52,005 nucleotides of DNA from JBAVOR01 sp049692255 (lineage in GTDB: Bacteria > Babelota > Babeliae > Babelales > JACPOV01). The number at the start of each line of letters is the position of its first letter. Within the stretch, counting starts at the first letter, position 1. The notes beneath the pieces were generated by a model. That model was not told the DNA's origin. It was given only the letters and a program-made list of their open reading frames with translations, and made no database searches. A program made the translations under genes and the position numbers. The DNA is taken from contig JBAVOR010000024.1 in assembly GCA_049692255.1 (NCBI GenBank), forward strand, positions 1 to 52,005, written 5' to 3'. This document shows, piece after piece, positions 14,972 to 23,410 of the stretch.

Positions 14972-17251
14972 ATGAAGAAACTATTAATTGTCGAATCACC
15001 CGCAAAAATTAAAACGATCTCTAAGTTTCTAGGCAAAGATTTTAAGATCATGTCCACAATAGGGCATGTTAAAGATTTGCCCCCCAAAAAACTGGGTGTC
15101 ACCATAAATGATAAGGCGATCGACATTGATTATGAAGTCATTGAAAACAAAGATAAGGTTATTGCAGATATCTGCAAAGAAGCTGCTAAATCTGATGAAA
15201 TTTACCTAGCGCCTGACCCTGACCGCGAAGGGGAAATTATTGCCTGGCACATTGGCCAAGAAATTGAAAAGGTAGCCAAAAAATCCTCTCACATGTACCG
15301 TATCTGGTTTAACGAAATTACCAAAAACGCGGTTACGAACGCGCTTGAGCACCCTTCCCATATAGATATGCAAAAGGTTGCCGCACAGCAAGCACGCCGC
15401 GTGCTGGATCGCTGGGTAGGGTACGAAGTATCACCAATCTTATGGCGTAAGATTACCAAAGGGCTTTCTGCTGGCCGTGTGCAATCGGTAGCGCTCCGTT
15501 TAATTTGCGATCGTGAAGACGAAATTCGCGCATTTAAGCCTGAAGAATACTGGAGCATAGAAGCAACGTTTAAGCACAAAGACGGTGACATTATTGCACC
15601 ACTCACGCACATCAATGATAAAAAGATCGATATTAAAACAGAAAAAGTTGCCAAAGAAACGGTTAAGAAGATTGAATCGGGCGATTATAGTATTGAATCG
15701 ATCGAAGATAAAGAGCGTAGTAAAAAGGCATCACCACCGTTTATGACCAGCACCTTGCAACAAGCTGCCTATAATCAGCTGGGCTTTGCCGTTAAAAAAA
15801 CGATGCAGCTGGCACAGAACTTATATGAAGGGATCCCGCTTGAAGATGCGCAGTCACCCGTTGCGTTGATCACGTATATGCGTAGTGACTCATTGCGTAT
15901 TGCTGAATCAGCAGTTACCGAAGCACGCAGCTTTATTAAAAAGCAGTACGGCGCCGATTATCTACCAAGCAAAGCAAATGTATACGCCAAAGCGGGCAAA
16001 GCGCAGGACGCCCACGAAGCAATTCGCCCTATTGATGTGAGCGTTACGCCCGAGATGGTCAAACGTCACGCAAGCCCAGAATTGGCAAAACTGTATGAAC
16101 TGATCTGGAAACGATTTGTTTCGTGTCAGATGACTCCTGCATTGTATGCGCAACGCCAAGTAACTATTACTGGTGATAAGTTTACGTTTAAAGTGACTGG
16201 GTCAACCTTAATTTTTGACGGGTTTACTAAAGTATATAGCGCAAGTGACGATGAAGATGGTGATGAAAAGAAGGTTGTATTACCAAAACATATTAAAGAA
16301 AAAGACGCACTCGATCTAACCAAAACAGATCCTAAGCAACATTTTACACAACCACCCGCACGCTATTCTGAAGCAAGTTTAGTAAAAGCATTAGAAAAAG
16401 AAGGCATTGGCCGCCCGAGTACGTACGCAACTATTTTAAACACTATTCGTGCTCGCTCGTACACTACCGTGGAAAAGAAACGGTTCATGCCAACTGAGTT
16501 AGGCATGACAGTAACTAAACTACTCATCGAGCATTTACCCCGTATTATGGATCTCAAATTTACTGCCGCCATGGAAGAGCAGTTAGACCGCATTGCCCAA
16601 GGGGAATTAGAACGAGATAAGTTGTTGCGTGGATTTTATAAAGAGTTCCAAGACGATCTTAAGAAGTTTATAGGCCCTAAAAAAGAACAGGGCAAAAAAC
16701 ATATTGAACCAACAGAGATCACGTGCCCTAAATGCAAAGATCATAAACTTGCCATTCGCATGTCACGCAATGGGCCGTTCTTGGGCTGCATGGGATACCC
16801 AGAATGTACATTTACGAGCAATTTTAAACGTGCAGAAGATGGCACTATTGAACTGATTAAAACACCGGAACCAATACTACTCGATCGCATCTGTCCGAAA
16901 TGTAAAAAACATAAACTCCGCCAAATGGTGGGGCGTGCTGGTTCATTTATTTCCTGTTCAGGCTACCCTGAATGTAAATATATTGAACAAACAAAAGCAT
17001 CGTTCCCTTGCCCGTTAGACAAAGGAGCAGTAGTTAAAAAATTGTGGAAAGGAAGTGTCTTTTGGGGATGCGCCAACTACCCGACCTGCAAGTTTGTTGT
17101 CTTTGGTGATATAGAAGAAACACCCTGCCCACAATGTGGATTGCCCTTTTTAGTTAAGAAATACACCAAAAAAGAGGGGTCACTGCTCGTATGCTCTAAC
17201 AAAGCATGTGGCTATAAAAAAGTTGTTGCACCACCCGATGAAGAAAATTAA
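14972..17251 (+). CDS. topA: DNA topoisomerase I
   Basis: This type IA topoisomerase relaxes negative supercoils through a tyrosine-linked single-strand break. The 759 residues have the TOPRIM domain at the N-terminus: 'LLIVESPAKIKTISKFLG' at 4-21 and the Mg-binding 'DPDREGE' at 82-88. The nucleophile is Tyr302 in 'ITYMRSDS'. The C-terminus has four zinc-ribbon units, opening 'CPKCKDHKL', 'CPKCKKHKL', 'CPLDKGAVV' and 'CPQCGLPFL'. The third has lost one Cys of the first pair (CPLD). Length is a little below the E. coli enzyme. A promoter lies at 14850-14879. The Shine-Dalgarno is weak. The downstream methyltransferase gene overlaps its last codons. Confidence 0.97.
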   Translation: MKKLLIVESPAKIKTISKFLGKDFKIMSTIGHVKDLPPKKLGVTINDKAIDIDYEVIENKDKVIADICKEAAKSDEIYLAPDPDREGEIIAWHIGQEIEKVAKKSSHMYRIWFNEITKNAVTNALEHPSHIDMQKVAAQQARRVLDRWVGYEVSPILWRKITKGLSAGRVQSVALRLICDREDEIRAFKPEEYWSIEATFKHKDGDIIAPLTHINDKKIDIKTEKVAKETVKKIESGDYSIESIEDKERSKKASPPFMTSTLQQAAYNQLGFAVKKTMQLAQNLYEGIPLEDAQSPVALITYMRSDSLRIAESAVTEARSFIKKQYGADYLPSKANVYAKAGKAQDAHEAIRPIDVSVTPEMVKRHASPELAKLYELIWKRFVSCQMTPALYAQRQVTITGDKFTFKVTGSTLIFDGFTKVYSASDDEDGDEKKVVLPKHIKEKDALDLTKTDPKQHFTQPPARYSEASLVKALEKEGIGRPSTYATILNTIRARSYTTVEKKRFMPTELGMTVTKLLIEHLPRIMDLKFTAAMEEQLDRIAQGELERDKLLRGFYKEFQDDLKKFIGPKKEQGKKHIEPTEITCPKCKDHKLAIRMSRNGPFLGCMGYPECTFTSNFKRAEDGTIELIKTPEPILLDRICPKCKKHKLRQMVGRAGSFISCSGYPECKYIEQTKASFPCPLDKGAVVKKLWKGSVFWGCANYPTCKFVVFGDIEETPCPQCGLPFLVKKYTKKEGSLLVCSNKACGYKKVVAPPDEEN

Positions 17252-17894
17252 TAAACCACAGCAATTTTCACGTGCCTATTTAACGACACTGTTGCCCGCT
17301 AACGCGATATTTATTGAAGCAGGAGCGCACGATGGTACAGACACCGTTAAGTTCAGCGCCCTGTTTAGCAGCGGCACTATTCATGCGTTTGAACCGGTCC
17401 CTGTCCTGTATGCAGAACTATGTGCGCGCACGCATAATTTGCCCAACGTACGCACGTATCAACTAGCGCTCAGTAATACCATTGGTACTGCGCCTATGTT
17501 TGTAACGGAAGGGGTTTTTAGCAGTACAAACTCATTGTTTGCACCCCAAGAGATACAGCAAGAACATCCTGACGTGCACTATCAGACTATCAAGGTACCA
17601 ACGACCACTCTGCATGCTTGGGCACATCAAAATACCATACCAACCATAGATTGCATGTGGCTTGATGCACAAGGGGCAGAATTAGCAATACTGCAAGGCG
17701 CAGAACAACTGCTGTCCAATGTCAGCGCATTGGTGGTAGAAGTAAATACAACGGAACGATACAAAGGCATACCGCAATACACTGAAATTCGTGACTGGTT
17801 AGCGCAACATAACTTTGCACCGTTGATTGAGCATCTGCATCACACGACGTGGGGCAACGTACTATTTTATAATACGCAGCTATTTACGCTGTAA
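17238..17894 (+). CDS. FkbM-family methyltransferase
   Basis: The product (218 residues from 17238) is a class I SAM-dependent methyltransferase: 'IFIEAGAHDGTDTVKFSALF' is motif I, 'IHAFEPVPVLYAEL' is motif II with the acidic residue contacting the SAM ribose, and 'DCMWLDAQGAELAILQGAE' is the FkbM core with the conserved D-x-x-G-x-E. FkbM enzymes O-methylate sugars, polyketides or surface glycans. The start overlaps the end of topA by 14 bp; an alternative start at 17208 would add ten residues. No signal peptide is present. It lies near the heparinase-like gene, which hints at a glycan substrate. Confidence 0.88.
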   Translation: MKKINKPQQFSRAYLTTLLPANAIFIEAGAHDGTDTVKFSALFSSGTIHAFEPVPVLYAELCARTHNLPNVRTYQLALSNTIGTAPMFVTEGVFSSTNSLFAPQEIQQEHPDVHYQTIKVPTTTLHAWAHQNTIPTIDCMWLDAQGAELAILQGAEQLLSNVSALVVEVNTTERYKGIPQYTEIRDWLAQHNFAPLIEHLHHTTWGNVLFYNTQLFTL

Positions 17895-17923
17895 TAGCAA
17901 AGCATCTTTTCTTCAACCAAATA

Positions 17924-19006
17924 TTATCGTCGAAATGCAAGATATCGTGCAATAGCAAGCAGTGTTTTACTCTGCACAAAGCGTTGTGCGGCTAAAGAGC
18001 CTTTGTTGAGCAGTTGGAATTCGTACAACGCACGCAATTGGTCACGATTACCTTGTGCAATTACCTGTTTTTCATGATTACTGAGAAACTGTTTTAAAAG
18101 ATGTTGTTGTTTGATAAGTAGATCTAAATCATCTGCAATGAATAATGCATCAGCAATACGTGTTTGCACATTTCTTAATTGATCTGACCATGCATACAAT
18201 GGCCCTTGTGGCTCTTTAGGTATATGTGCCGTTGGAAATGTTGCTCCATGCAACTCGTGTATATGTGCTAGCTGTGATAAAAATACTACTCTGCTGGTAG
18301 CATTGGCAGGTACTTTAGCTAAAAAAACTGGTACTTCATCAAATGCAGAAACACCCATGGCTAACTCTGCTTCTTGCACCGTGTGCACTGGTTCAATATA
18401 TAACGGAAACGATGGAAGCAATGCAAAACGTGTATTACTTTTTATCGCACGCGCTAAACAATCTGAGGCAAAATTCATATTAGTTATGATCTGTTTACAT
18501 GCATCTGCGCTACAAGCAGTAACATTTATTCCTGTTACTGCTTGGGAACTGCCATACCATTGGTCCATCAATGCGTCAGCATGGCCACATGAACCGAGTA
18601 AAGAACAAATGAGTGCTGGGGGCGTATCAGGATGAACTTTAAGAGCAGAAAAACGGATTGGTTTAGGTAGTGCACGGAACATTGCAATATCCCGCTCAAT
18701 CATATTATAATGAGGTACTTCTTTTTTTACTTCGCGCCACACTTCTTGCGCATATTGCTTTTCAAATGCATGCAAAATATTGTACGCAGCTGTGCTTAAT
18801 GGCATTTTTTGATGTAACATAATGCATGCAATCTCATTACATTGTTTATCAGATGCGCCGTATGTAATAGCATCATACATATACCGTTCAAACAAACTGA
18901 ATGTGTCCCTTACTTCTTTTTCACATTGTTCAGTAATCAACTGATCGTGTGATGCATAGGTAATCATTGAAATAGAACAAATAAATGGCAATAGATTTCG
19001 CAACAT
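17924..19006 (-). CDS. Exported protein of unknown function
   Basis: The 360-residue product has a signal peptide (about 1-18, 'SISMITYAS') followed by a mostly helical sequence with several Cys residues in the middle ('CSLLGSCGHADALM', 'ACSADACKQI'). No family is recognised. Its start codon overlaps the stop of the heparinase-like gene by one base (TAATG), so the two are translationally coupled and probably act together, for example at the cell envelope. Evidence for function is only this coupling. Confidence 0.7.
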   Translation of the reverse strand: MLRNLLPFICSISMITYASHDQLITEQCEKEVRDTFSLFERYMYDAITYGASDKQCNEIACIMLHQKMPLSTAAYNILHAFEKQYAQEVWREVKKEVPHYNMIERDIAMFRALPKPIRFSALKVHPDTPPALICSLLGSCGHADALMDQWYGSSQAVTGINVTACSADACKQIITNMNFASDCLARAIKSNTRFALLPSFPLYIEPVHTVQEAELAMGVSAFDEVPVFLAKVPANATSRVVFLSQLAHIHELHGATFPTAHIPKEPQGPLYAWSDQLRNVQTRIADALFIADDLDLLIKQQHLLKQFLSNHEKQVIAQGNRDQLRALYEFQLLNKGSLAAQRFVQSKTLLAIARYLAFRR

Positions 19007-21207
19007 TATTCATCTTTCGCTAAAACGAATTCAAAAATATATTCTTTATTTATTTCCAGCGACACACTCGCTTGCACACATGGCACTTCTTTTTTATACC
19101 CATAACCAGCTGAAAAATACCCAGGCACCAATGCTAATGGCACATTCGCTTGGATTGTTGCTACTGGTTCATTTTCATGCAATAGCTGTATCGCGCTCTC
19201 ATCTACATACGCATCAACACCTAATGTAAAGTACCATGATATCTGTTTACCCGTGTATTGTTGTTCGATGGCAGAAATTACATCAATTACAGTAATTCTC
19301 TGTGCATCAGCATCCCAAGTGACGGTACGCGTAATTGCAAGCCCTTTGTGCGCGTAGCAGTAGTGCGTTGTACGCACTATATTTTCTTGCGCGATGCACT
19401 GCGTGCGCTCACCCTGACCCGTCTTCGCCAAGGATTCGCCGCGGTAGGGTGTTCGATGTATCGACGTGTCCGCCATAGTTTTAACGACGGTGGAATGGCC
19501 ACGAGCGCTCATGTCCCTCGATACAATTGCTCCGCAATCACTCGGGATGAGCGCTCGGCTTACCTGCACAGGCAAAGTAAAAAGTTCACTGGTCAACGGT
19601 GCTGGCTCTTCGTCGTCAATGCAAGGGCCGTTGTGCGTTCGTGCAGATCTAAAATAGTTACGCCAATACGCTGATGCAGTGTATACATAGGTGCCGGGAT
19701 CGACAATTAGTGGAACGCCGCGCACTGCCACGGTAACCTGTGCAGCATCTTGATGGAAATGACCAGTGGGTTGATGCGTTTGATACGCATAATGGCGCAG
19801 CATTATATGCACTGACTGATTTTTAATAATAGATAATCCAAATGATGGGTAGGTATACACTCCATGCAGCGCATGGGTGTGAACAAGGTGCGGCGTAATG
19901 CCAAATACCAGCTTTCCTGAATCATTATCGCCGATCTGCATCCATGCTTCATGATTATACTGACACGCATCAATAAACTGGAACATGCGCTGCAATTTTT
20001 GGTGTGATTCATGATCAAATACTTGTCCCATAGATTCGGCAAGCACAAACGCATGATAAAAAAATTCAGTTACCATCCGATGATAACTGGTTGACCCTTC
20101 AAAGTCGGTACCTTCATCAAATACTTGAACTGCGAACTCTTTTTTAATCTGTTGCACACAGCTGGTGAATGTATCTGCAATACCAGTATTGTTATAAAAG
20201 AAATGAGTAAGATACAAATAGCCGATTAGATCTGCCAGATAATGATTTGAAGTGTGCCCGTCATAGATTTCCCAATTATGTTCCAGGTATGTCATATGAT
20301 CATGCAACGCACAGGTAAGTCTTTGCCAAAACTGCATATCATCAATTGCATGCTTAAAATAATAGACGCCCCAAAGCCAATTAACAGCACGAATAGCTAC
20401 ATCCATGGGACACACCCAGTTCACCCCAAAATGTAATGGGTTCTGTTCGAGCCAATCGGTAATCTGCTGTTTAAACAGCTGCGCATAACGCTGATCTTTT
20501 GTTTTTTCATACACCATGCCCAATTGCGCAACGTGTTGAAAGCGTGACAGTTCCCACGGCACCTTAATATCACGCCCACGCTCTGGCCCCGCGTGAGGAA
20601 TAATAACTATATCTTTGTAATAGCAGGTGGGGTCGAAGGAGCATGATGCTGACTGTTCTTCTGATGAAAAGAACGTTTTCTCAGCGCTCATCCCGAGTGT
20701 TCGACGAAGTCGAATGTATCGAGGGACATGAGCGCTCGGTACCCTTCCACCGTCGTCAAGACTATGACGGACAGGCGATAATTTAATCACCCTGCCCGGC
20801 GTAGCTTCATGCGAAGCCTGGGTCAGGGCGAGCGCTTTTTTTTGCAATTCGTTCAACAATATAAAATCATCATGCCACGGCATTTGAGTAAAACAGATTT
20901 CAGGAGAACCTAAAACAGAAAAACATTGATTCAGCAACGCAGCTTCGTCGCGCGGATATGCTGGTGCTGTTTGTGCAAGAATCTTTTTAAACAACGCAAC
21001 GTCACGCGTGCATTGTTGTTGCCACCACACGGTAAATTCTGGCAACCCATATTTTCGTTGTAACTGTTGCCAGGTGATTTCCTGTGTACGCGCATATGCT
21101 TGGTAACGGTTATACCTATACGCCACCTGTGCTGCTACACGACGCACGCTCTTGCGCATACAACCAACAAACCCATGTTGTCGTATTTTGTGCAGGTAAT
21201 AATGCAT
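19006..21207 (-). CDS. Heparinase II/III-like protein carrying two in-frame palindromic insertions
   Basis: The C-terminal half has the heparinase II/III beta-sandwich signature: 'GHFHQDAAQVTVAVRGVPLI' followed by 'DPGTYVYTASAYWRNYFRSA' and 'THNGPCID'. The preceding region (about 190-430) is the helical toroid with 'NHYLADLIGYLYL' and 'FDEGTDFEGSTSYHR', as in polysaccharide lyases. Such enzymes cleave uronic-acid glycans or act beside wza-like glycan loci. Two inserts interrupt it: residues about 124-174 (copy B) and 551-600 (copy C). Without them the protein would be about 633 residues, close to the usual size. No signal peptide is seen, so a cytoplasmic location is likely. Activity with both inserts is uncertain. 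Confidence 0.85.
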   Translation of the reverse strand: MHYYLHKIRQHGFVGCMRKSVRRVAAQVAYRYNRYQAYARTQEITWQQLQRKYGLPEFTVWWQQQCTRDVALFKKILAQTAPAYPRDEAALLNQCFSVLGSPEICFTQMPWHDDFILLNELQKKALALTQASHEATPGRVIKLSPVRHSLDDGGRVPSAHVPRYIRLRRTLGMSAEKTFFSSEEQSASCSFDPTCYYKDIVIIPHAGPERGRDIKVPWELSRFQHVAQLGMVYEKTKDQRYAQLFKQQITDWLEQNPLHFGVNWVCPMDVAIRAVNWLWGVYYFKHAIDDMQFWQRLTCALHDHMTYLEHNWEIYDGHTSNHYLADLIGYLYLTHFFYNNTGIADTFTSCVQQIKKEFAVQVFDEGTDFEGSTSYHRMVTEFFYHAFVLAESMGQVFDHESHQKLQRMFQFIDACQYNHEAWMQIGDNDSGKLVFGITPHLVHTHALHGVYTYPSFGLSIIKNQSVHIMLRHYAYQTHQPTGHFHQDAAQVTVAVRGVPLIVDPGTYVYTASAYWRNYFRSARTHNGPCIDDEEPAPLTSELFTLPVQVSRALIPSDCGAIVSRDMSARGHSTVVKTMADTSIHRTPYRGESLAKTGQGERTQCIAQENIVRTTHYCYAHKGLAITRTVTWDADAQRITVIDVISAIEQQYTGKQISWYFTLGVDAYVDESAIQLLHENEPVATIQANVPLALVPGYFSAGYGYKKEVPCVQASVSLEINKEYIFEFVLAKDE
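19405..19554 (+). mobile_element. Palindromic insertion element, copy C (150 bp, in-frame)
   Basis: The element begins GCGCTCACCCTGACCC and ends GGGATGAGCGC. Its right part, from TGTCCGCCATAG onward, matches copies A and B closely; the left module is diverged. It is in the opposite orientation to copy B although both sit in the same minus-strand gene. It adds 50 codons ('SRALIPSDCGAIV' to 'AKTGQGE') without a stop. Its plus-strand translation keeps 'DGGMATSAHVPRY', echoing 'DGGRVPSAHVPRY' of copy B. Confidence 0.8.
20684..20835 (-). mobile_element. Palindromic insertion element, copy B (152 bp, in-frame)
   Basis: On the minus strand the element starts GCGCTCGCCCTGACCCAGG and ends GGGATGAGCGC. 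The internal hairpins GCTTCGCATGAAGC and TTCGACTTCGTCGAA are perfect, making this the best-preserved copy seen. It adds the peptide starting ALTQASHEATPG to the heparinase-like protein. Removing 150 bp rejoins 'NELQKKA' and 'EKTFFSS' in frame. Confidence 0.85.
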
Positions 21208-21227
21208 CTACTACTCTTTTTTAACTG

Positions 21228-23231
21228 CTATTTCAATCGTGTTCCCGCCGGCACATCGCTTAACGGTTGCATAATAATTGGCTTACCAGTGCTGTCATTT
21301 GCTGCCAATAACATGCCATGAGATTGGAACCCCATCATGGCACGTGGGGCTAAGTTAGTAACAAAGATCGCCTTGCGTCCAATAAGCTCTTGTGCTGCAT
21401 ATGCTTTTTTAATACCAGACAAAATTTGACGCACACCCAGCTGCCCGAAGTCTACCATTAATCGCCACAATTTTTCCGACTGCGGCACTTCATGACATTC
21501 CTGAATCAACCCCACATGCAATGCAACTTTGGCAAATTCATCAATAGTAATTGATGTTTCTGACTGCACGGGTTGCGGCGTAGCTGCCGCGGCAGATGTT
21601 TGAACAACAGCTCCATCTGTTCCTTTGGCCCCGCCGGGCGTAGCTAGCCGAGCCTGAGGGCCCGGATTAGCGAAGACTGGTTCAGCTGCTTTCGGCTCGA
21701 TTCTCTGAAACAGTGGTTGGATCATCATTAAAATATAGGTTCTATTCCATGCACCCAGTTTTAATTGCTCGATATACGGCGCACCTATTTTAAGTTCAAC
21801 GCCCAATGCTTGCAACATTAAATGCATCTTTTGTGGCATAATTGGCCACAACAAGAGAGCTACCGCTTCTAATGCATGACACGTTGCTGCAATAGTTTCT
21901 ATAAACCCTTGTTCATCTGTTTTACTTTGTTTCCATGGTTCACGGGCATGAAAATAGCTGTTCACTGCGTGCACAAATTGCCAACACACTGCCAATGCGC
22001 TATGAATCATGCCATCGTCAAGCAATTGGCTATACTCTTCTAACGTATTCCACCACGTGTCTCGCAACTGCAATGATTGCTCTGACCATAGGTGCGGGGC
22101 AGGAACAATGTTAAGGCCTTGCTTATGCGCCAGCACTAATGTTCTGTTGAGCAGATTACCTAAATCGTTTGCTAAATCGGTGTTCACCCGTTGCTCTAAA
22201 TCAGGGATACTAAATTGCGAATCGTGAGTAATAGCTAGGTAACGCATTAAATAATAACGCACACAATCGGGACCGTATTGGCTCACTAGCTCATCGGGAT
22301 CTATTGCATTGCCCAACGACTTTGACATTTTGTGCTCGCCCACTTTAATCCAGCCATGCACGAGCAACTTTTTTGGTAACTGCAAACCAGTTGCCATTAA
22401 AAATGCGGGCCAGAAAACAGTATGAAATCGTACAATATCTTTACCCAGCACTTGCACGTCTGCAGGCCACCAGAAATTAAACTCTTGTGTTCGCGCAGGG
22501 TCTGCATATCCGACAGCAGAAATATAATTATTGAGTGCATCTGCCCACACATAGACTACGTGCTTGTCGTCGCCCGGAAATGGAATGCCCCATTGAATAG
22601 TGGTGCGAGAAATGCTTAGATCTTTTAGTCCTGATTTTACAAAAGAGATTACCTCGTGCAACCGTTCAGGTGGGTTAATAAAATGAGGGTTTTGTGTATA
22701 AAAATCGATCAGCCGCTGAGCATACGCAGATAATTTAAAAAAGTATGACTCTTCTCGAATAAATTCCGTTGGGCGATTGCATGTATTGCATGGCGGGTGT
22801 TGTGCCCCTTCGGGCACCTCAGTTAAATATGTTTCGCAGTGTATGCAGTACCAACCGCTATATTCACCCTTGTAAATATCACCTGATTTTTGTAATGCAA
22901 CAATCCATGCTTGCACTGCCTTGATATGATCAGGATCAGTAGTACGAATAAATTTAGTATACTTGATATCATACCGCTTCCACATCTGCCTGTATGCATC
23001 AATAAAACCATCTACAAAGCTTTTTGGTTCTTTACCTGCCTTTGCTGCAGCCTGCGCTATCTTCTGCCCATGCTCATCGGTACCGGTTAAAAAAAAGGTC
23101 TTTTCTCCTTTTAATTGGTGCCATCGATTTAACACATCTGCAATTAAGGTTGAATACAAAGTGCCTAAATGCGGCTTTGCAGTAACATAATAAATAGGGG
23201 TCGTTACATAAAACTTTTTTTCTAATGCCAT
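21228..23231 (-). CDS. metG: Methionyl-tRNA synthetase
   Basis: This class I enzyme charges tRNA-Met. The start is placed at 23231 (MALEKKFYVTTPIYY), with GGGTG upstream; the longer frame to 23369 crosses the divergent gene's promoter and is not conserved-looking. The HIGH box is 'PHLGTLYSTL', the zinc knuckle 'CIHC...CNTC' is near residues 124-144, and 'KMSKS' is near 300. The length is 667 residues, like E. coli MetG. The C-terminal EMAP/Arc1p-type tRNA-binding domain (about 560-667, 'GVRQILSGIKKAYAAQEL') is present. The linker before it (about 517-540) carries an unusual Gly/Pro-rich, GC-rich stretch that looks like a remnant of the palindromic element. Confidence 0.96.
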   Translation of the reverse strand: MALEKKFYVTTPIYYVTAKPHLGTLYSTLIADVLNRWHQLKGEKTFFLTGTDEHGQKIAQAAAKAGKEPKSFVDGFIDAYRQMWKRYDIKYTKFIRTTDPDHIKAVQAWIVALQKSGDIYKGEYSGWYCIHCETYLTEVPEGAQHPPCNTCNRPTEFIREESYFFKLSAYAQRLIDFYTQNPHFINPPERLHEVISFVKSGLKDLSISRTTIQWGIPFPGDDKHVVYVWADALNNYISAVGYADPARTQEFNFWWPADVQVLGKDIVRFHTVFWPAFLMATGLQLPKKLLVHGWIKVGEHKMSKSLGNAIDPDELVSQYGPDCVRYYLMRYLAITHDSQFSIPDLEQRVNTDLANDLGNLLNRTLVLAHKQGLNIVPAPHLWSEQSLQLRDTWWNTLEEYSQLLDDGMIHSALAVCWQFVHAVNSYFHAREPWKQSKTDEQGFIETIAATCHALEAVALLLWPIMPQKMHLMLQALGVELKIGAPYIEQLKLGAWNRTYILMMIQPLFQRIEPKAAEPVFANPGPQARLATPGGAKGTDGAVVQTSAAAATPQPVQSETSITIDEFAKVALHVGLIQECHEVPQSEKLWRLMVDFGQLGVRQILSGIKKAYAAQELIGRKAIFVTNLAPRAMMGFQSHGMLLAANDSTGKPIIMQPLSDVPAGTRLK
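21612..21682 (-). repeat. Probable remnant of the palindromic element in the metG linker
   Basis: A GC-rich stretch, CCTCAGGCTCGGCTAGCTAC then GCCCGGCGGGG on the minus strand, resembles module 1 of copies A and B (CCCAGGCTTCGCATGAAGCT then ACGCCGGGC). It encodes 'ANPGPQARLATPGGAKG', unlike the rest of the enzyme and located in the flexible linker before the tRNA-binding domain. The terminal GCGCTC repeats are absent, so the assignment is tentative. Confidence 0.45.
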
Positions 23232-23336
23232 TATTTCACCCATATCTGCTGAGAACGAAAATGATAGTATAGTATTCAAGCATACTACAAAACGGCGTCT
23301 TTGTACTTGTTCACTTTTGCTGTCACGTAAATACCA

Positions 23337-23366
23337 TTGACAGGTAAAAATAGTTCGGCGTATGCT
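23337..23366 (+). promoter_or_regulatory. Promoter of the delta-60 repeat gene
   Basis: TTGACA (23337-23342), 18-nt spacer, TATGCT (23361-23366), about 45 bp before the start at 23411. The -35 box is a perfect sigma70 match. Confidence 0.55.
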
Positions 23367-23410
23367 CATGAAAATGAATTAACCCCATTTCATAAAACCA
23401 GGAGAATTAT

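Noticed and set aside
14972..17251. Minus-strand frames inside topA
   Set aside because: They are antisense shadows of a full-length conserved enzyme and have no start or domain support.
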